DNA of 64,000 nucleotides from Myotis daubentonii (taxonomy: Eukaryota; Chordata; Mammalia; Chiroptera; Vespertilionidae): contig NC_081844.1 in NCBI RefSeq assembly GCF_963259705.1, positions 20,445,715-20,509,714 on the forward strand, given 5' to 3'. Positions within the stretch are counted from its first letter, which is position 1, and the number at the start of each line of letters is the position of its first letter. Shown in pieces: positions 1 through 9,500 of the stretch. The notes below the pieces were generated by a model. It had not been told where the DNA came from. It worked only from the letters and a program-made list of their open reading frames with translations, and made no database searches. A program made the translations under genes and the position numbers.

Positions 1-432
1 CTTAAGGGGGGAAAAGTTAGAAAGCAAAACTCTGAGAGCAGCCAGCTGGCTGCTTGGTGTCTATTTGGGACTAAATGCAGGGATGGGGGGCCGGGGGGCC
101 TGGTTTGTTCAGGAGTTGAGGGCCTTTCACAGCTCACAGGACGGAGCCTTTGCAAGTGGGGAGTGGCTTCCTGGGACACAACAGGGCTTAGCCAGGAGGG
201 AGGCCATTGGTTAGTGATGCCGCCAGGGGTACAGGAAGGCGGGGTCTGTCATGTAGTTGCCGATCTGAGACAGCCCCAAGGCCCGTCCTGTCCCCGCATG
301 GCTGCCAGGCACCCTCCCCCCACTGGGGCCCAGCCTTTGGGCCTCTTCTTGAGACCACATGCCCTAATGCCCACCCTGGGATGCCAGGCTGAACGCCCTG
401 GGGTGTGGCCCTCATCCGTCCTGGCCTTGCAG
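1..432. other. CPAMD8 intron, left window edge
   Basis: This stretch precedes the first recognised exon and ends in a normal acceptor at 431-432. A short open stretch near 135-228 has exon-like sound but no clear acceptor-donor pair in a compatible phase, so it is treated as intron. No repeat of a known family was recognised. Confidence 0.5.
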
Positions 433-519
433 ACGGGGTCACCCACTGGAGCCTGACGGGTTCCCAGGATCGGGGCAAGGACACCTTCCTGAGCTTCAGC
501 GACGGGGTCCCCCAGGCAG
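433..519 (+). CDS. CPAMD8: CPAMD8 exon (thioester domain, GVTHWSLTG)
   Basis: 87-nt exon after a cag acceptor, ending at CAG|gtactg. It enters with two bases of a split codon and leaves with one. It encodes [16 protein letters not shown] and then a Phe/Ser-rich stretch, the variable part of the helical thioester domain just before the conserved TAYALL helix. Confidence 0.85.
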
Positions 520-3500
520 GTACTGCCAGCCCCTCCCCCGCTGCCTGCCCTGGGCCCTGGGGTTTGGGTCCTGGCGGCCACCTCTCCCGTTGCAGTGGTC
601 TCGGCGGATGTGGAGATGACGGCCTACGCCCTGCTGACCTACACCCTCCTGGGCGACGTGGCCGCGGCCCTGCCCGTGGTGAAGTGGCTGTCCCAGCAGC
701 GGAACGCCCTGGGGGGCTTCTCCTCCACTCAGGCGAGCCGGGCAGGGCCAGGAAAGGGGCTCGGGTCTGGGCAGGGTCAGCACTGTCCAGGAGGGGGAGC
801 CGAGGGGCCGCTGGCCAGCCTGGTCGTGGCGCTGAGGGCAGCCTCCCCTTCTGTCCCCAGGACACCTGTGTGGCTCTGCAGGCCTTGGCAGAGTATGCCA
901 TCCTGTCCTACGCTGGCAGCGTCAACCTCACCGTCTCACTGGCCTCCACCAACCTGGACTACCAGGAGACCTTCGAGCTGCACAGGGCCAACCGGAAGGC
1001 CCTGCAGACGGCCGTGGTGGGTGCTCCCAGGGCTGGGAGTGGGGGCAGCTGCCTGCCCACCCATGTGTGTCTGCGGGGGTCACGGTGTCCTCTCTCCCCA
1101 GATCCCCAGCCTCCCCACCGGGCTGTTTGTGAGTGCCAAGGGTGAAGGCTGCTGCCTGATGCAGGTGAGGGTGCTCACAGGGGCATCTGGAACCCGGGAC
1201 CCTGGGAGGGGTGGGCCGCAGCTCTGAGCTCTGCATGCGGGGTGGGTATGTGAGAGAGACCCCAGGACAGACTGTCAGCACCCCACCGACAGCCCGCCCT
1301 GCCCAAGGCAGGGCCCAACGAAGGTGACCACGTGTCCCCTTGGGTATCGGGTCCCTCCAGAAAGATCCGTTTGACTGGCTTCCCCCTGGCCCTCCCTATA
1401 GCCCCTCTGTCGCCAGGTCCTGAGGTTTAGCTGAGCTCTGGGCTGGGGCAGGGTGGCCTCACGGGCTCTGGAGAGTGGGGAGAAGGCAAGTCTGCCTGGA
1501 GACCTTCGCAGCCTCAGCCTTCCCATCTCTAAAGTGGGAGCCCAGATGGCACCGTGGTCTCAGCGGAGGCAGAAGAGAGAGACCTGGAGGCGGGCAGACC
1601 TGGCTTGAGGCCTGTAAAAAGGGGATGGTGGTCTGTTTAAACAGCTTTGGGCATTTCAAGGCTGAATGGAGTAACCGTAGTCCCTGGGACTGTTGTTGAT
1701 GTCACTGTCATCGTCATCCTGTCCTCTCCCACCTGTCCCTGCCCTGCCCCCCCCCACACACACACTCCCAGAGCCCCCAGACTCGGTCTTCTCACCCCCC
1801 CCAGATTGATGTCAGCTACAATGTGCCAGACCCAGTGGCCAAGCCGTCCTTCCAGCTGTTCGTGAATCTCCAGGAGCCCGAGGCTGAGCGGCCCCGGCCC
1901 CCAGCACCAGCACCCTCAGCTGACGATGACGACCCAGCAGCCGACCTGCATCACCAGGATTACCGGGTGACCCTGGAGGTGTGCACCAGGTGAGGCCTTC
2001 TGCCCTGTGCTTGTGTCAGTCCCAGCCCCCGGACAGAGACGGTATTGGCTGCAAACACCAATGATTTGGGAGCCCAAACGGTGGCACCTGCCCTGACCTG
2101 GGCCCCCAGCCTGCTAGTGTCAGAAAGAACTCACTATGTGTGCCACCTGGGCAGGGGCTCGCTCAGGCCTCAATCCTCAGGGAGCCTCCCGACCCTCCCA
2201 GGGGTGGTGGCCACTCTGAACCCTCGGACCCGCAGTCTGCAGGTTCCTCTCTGAATGCCAGCCTCCCTCCCGTCACCAACGCCCAGCACAGGGTAGCAGG
2301 CCCCAGGGGCCAGTGCCACATCCCCTGTTAAAGAAGGGGAGACGGAGGTCTGGCACTGAGAGTGACTAGGTTCCCCTCAGGCCCAGAACTCTCAGCAAGG
2401 CCCTCTCCTTATGGCCTCAGTGTCTCACCTATGAAAGGGGCTGACGGATGACCAGCAAACCGTGTGTGTGCAGATGGCCTGCCAGTGAGGACCAGGGCAG
2501 GACGTCAGCCACGTGGGGGTGGGGGGGCAGAGGGGGCCATGAATTCCACGGGGGGCTTGAGTTTGAGCCTGTTCTCCTCTTATCGGAAGGTGGCTGCATG
2601 CAGGGTCCTCCAACATGGCTGTCCTGGAGGTGCCCTTGCTGTCGGGTTTGCGGGCAGACATGGAGAGCCTGGAGCAGGTAAGGCGGCTCTGGCAGGCAGA
2701 GGCCAGGGGGTCTCTGGTCAGTGGTCCTGCCCAGAGTGCCAGTTCCCAGCACTTCCTAAAATGGGTTGGTTGATGGGTTTTTCCCCCACTTTCTGGGCAG
2801 AGTTGGTGCTTTTGGGCTAGCCATTTGCTGAGGGGCCGGTGGGAAGCGGGGGGAGGGGGGGATCTCTGATTAGGTGAGTCTCCCACCAGGACGGCCGGCC
2901 ATGCAGTGGAGGGCTTCAGCAGACTTGCTTTAAGAGAGACCAGTTTTACGTCCTCTTTTGTGGGGGAGGGGAGGTGCACAAAGTGGGGGACTGTCTTGCC
3001 TGGGCCCAAGGTGGTCTACAGTGTGGGGACGGGGTGATCAGGGGGACTGGAAGGAGTGCCAGGGGAAGGAGGAGACCAGCACAGAGGCTCTGGGGCAGGA
3101 GTGGCTGAGTGGTTGAGTGTTGACCTATGAACCAGGAGGTCATGGTTTGCTTCCCCATCAGGGCACATGCCCAGGTTGCGGGCTTGATTCCCAGTGTGGG
3201 GCATGCAGGAGGCTTGATCCTCAGTGTGGGGCGTGCTAGTGTTAGAAAGAACCCACTATGTGTGCCATCTGGGTATGGGCTTATCAGTGATGTTTCCCTC
3301 TCTCTCTCCCTCTCCCTCTCCCTTCCTCTCTGAAATCAATAAAAACAAGCAAACAAACAAAACTGAAAAGAGGTCCCAGGCCAGCAGGGGGGCTGGGTGG
3401 GGGGAAGGGTTTTGAATGGTGCGGGTGAGGCAGGAGCTGGTGACAGGGCTCAGCCGGGTCCCTGGGGGACCACAGGGAGACCTGACCCGGGGCTGGAGCT

Positions 3501-6500
3501 GGATGGGAAGAGGCTGCAGGAAGAGGTGAGGCACGGCTAGGGACAGGGGCTGCCTTGGGTGCCCTCTCCTGGGCTGGGGGGTCCGCAGGGCCTGGGGAGC
3601 ACTAATTGTCATCCCCTGGACCCAGCCTATAGGGACTTGTTGATGACAGTGGGCAACCCCCCCCCCCCCAGCCTCTGGGGCCCCAGCCTCTCTCCCACTG
3701 ACCAGTGTGGGCCCCAAAGAGATGGGGGAGGAAGCAAGCATTGCAGGCAGAGGGCCTGGGGGAACCCTGACCTCTGGCTTCCTCGCCAGCTGCTCCGGGG
3801 CCAGCATGTGGCACTGAAGAGGTACGAGGTGGCCGGACGCAGAGTTCTCTTCTACTTTGATGAGGTACTTCCCGCCCTCCCCCACCGGGTGGTGGGCAGA
3901 GGCCTCCTCAGCACCCACATTGGGGAGGACACAGTGGTCATGGTCCAGTGTGATTCCTCCAATTACCTCGTACCATGAGAAAGAAACCGGGAGAATATAT
4001 TCAGGCACAGCTGCTGTAGCTGATGGTGTGCCCAGCCAGCTGGTTTGGTGGGAAAAGTGGGGGGTGGATGGAATATAGTATTCAGCCACAAAAAGGAATG
4101 AAGCACTGACACAGGTTACAATGTGGATGAACCCCAAAAACGTGCTGAGAGAGGCAGGACACAAAAAACCACATAGTGTGTGATCCCATTTATATGAAAC
4201 TAGAGGCCCTGTGCACTAATTCGTGCACAAGTGGGGTCCCTCGGCCTGGCCAGTGATCAGGGCCGATAGGGGCCATCGGTTGGAGCATCTGCCCCCTGGT
4301 GGTCAGTGTGCATCATAGAGACTGGTCCCGCGGTCGACACGTAGCATATTATGCTTTTATTATCTAGGATGTGCAGAACAGGCAGATCCATGGAGACAGG
4401 AAGCAGAGTGGTGTTTGCCAGGGCATGAGGGAAGGGCACAGGGAAGGGGAGGATGGGGAGTGACTGCTTTGGGGACAGGGTTGCCTTTAGGGTGACGAAC
4501 ACTCTGGAACTAGACAGAGGTGATGTCACACACGCTGTGAAGGAACTAAATGTCACACATGGGGGGGAGGGGGCCGCTGCAGGACTGGGGAGCTGAAAGG
4601 CCAGCTGAGACTTATTTAGGGGGGATGAAAGGACCCACGAACTGAAATGGGACCAGGTTTCTGTTTCACTTCTCCTGGGTACCCTGAAATCAGCTAGTCT
4701 GGGTCCACGCTTTGGGGTGCCAAGGAGCATGGAGGCCGGAGCTCAGGCCCTGGGCCGAATGGACCCAGCCGAGCCCGAGCCCTAGCTGAGCCGCCCGCTG
4801 CCCCGCAGATCTCCAGCCAGTGCCTGACTTGTGTGCAGTTCCAGGCGCTCCGCGAGCACGTGGTGGGCAGGACGGCCGCGCTGCCCATCTCCATCTACGA
4901 CTACTACGAGCCCGGTAGGCCCGCTGCCCTCCCGCACCCAGCACTGCCCCTCACCTGTCACCCCCTCCCATGGTCACCATCCCCCTCGCCCCCGCAGCCT
5001 TTGAGGCCACGCGCTTCTACAACGTCAGCGCGCGCAGCCCGCTGGCCCGGGAGCTGTGCGCGGGGCCCGCGTGCAACGAAGTGGAGCGCTCCGCGGCCCA
5101 GGGCCCTGGTGAGTGCGCGGGGCTCGCCTGTGGGAGCTGAGATCTGCGGGGAGGGGGCTGGCCTGGCAGAGGGGGGTCGGCGTGGTGAGGCAGGAGCACC
5201 CCAGCTTTGTCAGAGGCGCGAGTTGTGGGCTGCGGGGCGGGGCTGAGCGGGGCGGGGCCGTGTGAGACCCGGGCGGGTGGAGAGCCCTGGCCTCCGGCTC
5301 CTCCGCAAGGTCTGGGCGGGGCCGGAGGTCCCTGGGGCCTTTGATTTCCCAAACGTCTTGAACTGCTTTTAATTTAAACATTTTATTTTTTTATTTTTAA
5401 AATATATTTTTATTGATTTTTTACAGAGAGGAAGGGAGAGGGCTAGAGAGTTAGAAATATCGATGAGAAAGAAACATCGATCAGCTGCCTCCTGCACACC
5501 CCTACTGGGGATGTGCCCGCAACCAAGGTACATGCCCTTGACCGGAATCGAACCTGGGACCCTTGAGTCCGCAGGCCGACGCTCTATCCACTGAGCCAAA
5601 CCGGCTTTGGCAAATTTAAACCTTTAAAATTTTTAAATTTATTTTAGTAAGCACTGTGCAGATACTTGAACGAAATTACACTAGATTAAGGCTCAGAGCC
5701 CCGGGGAACCGCAGCGACCGGCCCCCACACCCGGAGAGGGGCGGCCCCGCCCTCAGGCTCGTCGGAGACGCAGGCGGTGGGGAGTTGGGGCGCCCTGGGC
5801 TCCGCCGACTTGGCCTCGTTCCCCAGGTTGGTCCCCTGGCGAGCGGAGCCCCGCGGCTGACCCGAAGGAGGAGGCGACCATCGCGCGCTGCCACTGCACC
5901 CGGGACTGCGGCGCCCGCGGGGACCCGGTGTGCGGCTCGGACGGCGTGGTCTACAGCAGCGCCTGCCGCCTGCAGGAGGCCGCTTGCCGCAGGGGCCTGA
6001 GGCTGGAGCCCGCGCCCCCCGGCCGCTGCTCCCTCGGTGAGGACCCACGTGCGCCTCGGGGATCCTGCCTCCCCCAGGAGTGCCTCACCCCCTCCCTGTC
6101 ACGCTCTCTTCTCTCCATCTCCTCCTCCCCAGCACCCGCCCCTCCTCCGTATCACCCGCCCCTCCTCCCCAGCCCCTCCCCCTTCTCTCCATCACCTCCT
6201 CCACCGTGTCCTGCATCACTCACTCCCCTCCCCTCCCCTTCCTCTCCCCTCCCTTCCCCTCCTTTTCCCTTCTGGTCACTGCCTGGTTGAGCAGCCCCTG
6301 CTACCACTTCTTTGGCGAGGACCTCTCTTTCCCTTGTTCCTGTTTGTCTGAGCCCCCTCTCTGCCCCCCCACCCCCCCCCCCCCACACACATCTGAGTCC
6401 CCTCCTCCCACTTACTTATTTCCCCTCTCCATTTCCCAGCTTCCTACTTTATCCCTCACTTCCCTCCCTCCCCTACCGCATGGGTCCCTCCCCCTGCGGA

Positions 6501-9500
6501 ACCAGGCTCCTGTCTCTCCCCCTTCCCTTCACCTTTCCCCATTATTTGTGGCCCCATCTCCCCCTCCCTCCATCTCTCTGTCCCTTTGGCTTCCTGTCCT
6601 CCCCCACCTCCGCTCCTGGCCTCCTCCAATCTCCTCCTCCCCCGCCCCTTCCTGCATCTCCCCACCTCTGACCTGTGTCCCTTCCCCTTTCTCATGACCT
6701 CTCACCTCCTGTCTTGCTCTGGGCCATGCAGCTCCTCTCCTGTCCGCTGGGCTGGCTGCCATTCAGGCCCCCTCCATCCAGCACCCTTTACCTACTGAGT
6801 CCCCCTTCTTTCCAGAGCAGCCGATGCCAGCCTCTGCTTATAACTACAACTACGGCCCGGTCCCCCTGGACTCTGGGCCCCTGTCAGCCAACCATGAGGC
6901 CCTGGACTTGGAGGAGGAGGCGGAGGACAGGTGAGCGCTGGGTCTGCCCCCACCTCCTCCACTAGCCCTGGATCCAGGCAGGGATGGGAGTGACAGCAGA
7001 GGGGTCAGCCTTCTGGGGTTTCCAGGACAAGTGGGGGATCCTGTCTCCCCCACCCATGTTCATCCGGCACAGAGACCAGCCTGTCTGCGGGGTGAGGCTG
7101 AGTGAGCCCTCCCAGGGAGGACTAGACCAGGACAGACCTGTCCCTGAGACCCACTGGGCTTGGGACCCTGTCCAAGAAAATATTCATGCCCAGCTGGCGT
7201 GGCTCAGTGGATGGAGCTGGAGGTCACCGGTTCTATTCCCAGTCAGGGGTCAGGGCACATGCCCAGGTTGCTACTCCATCCCCAGTGGGGTCAGGCAGGA
7301 GGCAGCGGATCACTGATGTTTCTATCTCTCTCTCCCTCTCCTTCTCCCTCTCTTTAAAATAAAAAAACACATTTCAAAAAATAAAGAAAAGAAAAAGAAA
7401 ATATTCACAACACAAGGAAGGCTCTATTTAAGGGGGGGTTATTGAGATAGGTAGAGGGAGTCTTGCAGTGGGGAGAGAGAGAGGACACAACTCCGAATAT
7501 AAGAAGTGGGGATTTATAGCCAGGGAGCAGGGCAGTGGGTGAGTGGATGGAAAATTACTAAGAGGAAACATCAGGGGTAAGAGGGAATCTGGCTAAACCA
7601 ACCCAACAGGATTCTTGCTGAGGGCAGGCTGGGTTATCAGACATTGTCCCCTGGGGTGTGGATGGGGGCGGGAGAGGCACCTGACAGATGTGAGGGTGAT
7701 CAGATATGGACGGTGGGGATTCGGGCTAAACCCACTTAGTGGATTCTTGCAATTGGACAGAACCGGACGAACACAGCAGTCCAAAGCCAGAGACCTAGTT
7801 GGAAAAGAGCCCAGAGGAGCCAGCGTGGAGATGGTCAGGGAGAGAGCCTTTGTCACCCCAGTGGAAGTGGTCAGACCAGAGAGCGCGGTGGGGTGAGGCT
7901 GGGAGGGGGCTTCTGAGCAGACTTCCCGGAGGAGGCCTATCTTTTGGGGGTGACTTACAGCAGACTCAGCAGCTCAGCGATGTGTCAGGTGCTCGGGGCT
8001 GGTGCACCATCAGGCCTCGGGCTCTGTCTTCTGAGCCCTGACTTCCTCGAAGGGAGTCTTAGCCGCCCCACACCAGTGGCAAAGGCTGCTTCTGACCCCA
8101 CTCAGCAAAGCCCGCAAGAGCTCCCGAGGGGCGTCATTCTACGTGCCTTTCATATCATGATTGACAGGCTGGGTTTAAGGCTACTGCTGGAATATTTTTG
8201 TTTTGTCCCATCTGTTCCTCCCTTCACACTCTCTTTTGGATTAATTGAATTTTTTTTAGAATTCCATTTTAATTTAGCGAGTGTCCTTTTAGCCTTATTT
8301 TTGTTAGTGGTAGCTCTGGGGCCGGGTGGGGATTACCATATACATCCTTAAGCTTTTCATTATACTTGGGGCGACTATTGTACCACTTTGCCAAAAATGT
8401 ATCACTCTTGAAGGTGTGTGTCTCCGTTTTTCGTCCTCACCCAACCTCCAGGCTGTAGCTGTTGTATATACACTGAACTCTCCCAATGTCGACACCCCCC
8501 CCCCCTCGGATCTGCCCCCTTTCTCCAGTGCCTCCCAAGGGGTCTGCTTTCACTTCTGTTTTGGAGAGGGGATTTTTGTCAAACTTTTTAAATGTTTTTA
8601 TTGATTTTTGAGAGAGAGAGAGGAAACGAGAGGGAGAGAAATACCGATGTGAGAGAGAAACATGGATCGGTTGCCTCCTGCACACGCTCCAACCGGGCAT
8701 CGAACTTGCAACCTAGGTATGTGCCCTGACTGAGAATCGAACCCGCAACCTTTTGGTGTATGGGATGATGCTCCAGCCAACTGAGTCACCCGGCCAGGGC
8801 CAGTCCGCCCATCTTACTGCTCTGTCACCACATCCACATGCGCTCATTTGCAACCGAGCCTGCACGTTCCCCTCACGTGTGGAGTTGTGTAACCACGACC
8901 CCAGTCAAGACACAGAACAGCTGACACCTCCAGGACCCGTGTTTCACAGCCACCCTCATCACTGCCCCCACCTCCCCTCCTCAGCCTCATCGGTTCTCCC
9001 TCTGTAATTTTGCCATTTCAGGAATGCTATGTCAACGGAGCTGTAGAGTAGGCAACCTTTGGAGACTGGCTTTCTCACTCAGCAGAGCTCCCTTTCCATC
9101 CATCGTGTGGTTTTTGTGTATCAATAGTTCCTTTTCACCGCTGAGTTGAGGCCCTCAGGTGGTTTTTCCGTTTGTGAAGCCCTGTCCCATCTTTGTGGCC
9201 CAGTAGGGTGGGCAGGGGCCTGCGGGGCTGGGTCCCCTAGGGGAGGTGCTGCTGTGTCCATGGGCAGGGCAGTGGCTGAGCCACGTGCAGGCCGGTGGAG
9301 GTGGAGGCCTGCGGAGGAGGCGGGACCCGGGAAGAGCTCACCGGGCCCCTCAAGACCTGGCAGCCCACACCCTTTTTCTCCTTCTCTCCCCGTCAGTCAG
9401 AGCGGCTTCTCTTCCTAATGCTCAGAGCAGGACCGGATCTGGCTGCTTCCTGTTCCTGTCCACCCCGCGGGAAGGAGCCCACTGGCTGCAGAGCTCCCTT

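Larger units (their letters stand above)
6931..9396 (+). other. CPAMD8 last intron (putative)
   Basis: About 2.5 kb without a recognised coding exon. It holds two Ves SINEs (7188-7394 and 8590-8801). The remainder is unremarkable single-copy sequence. Confidence 0.6.

Noticed and set aside
135..230. Exon-like stretch (SSQDGAFASGEWLPG)
   Set aside because: Slightly resembles family text, but no donor in a compatible phase and a stop soon follows.
188..901. Open frame of 237 codons on the - strand over CPAMD8 exons
   Set aside because: Antisense shadow of GC-rich coding exons; no family motif.
3256..4164. 302-codon open frame on the - strand
   Set aside because: Runs through a SINE, exon antisense and L1 remnant; no coherent protein.
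6080..6697. Long Ser/Pro/Leu open frame
   Set aside because: Product of polypyrimidine composition in an intron; no start context, splice sites or domain.
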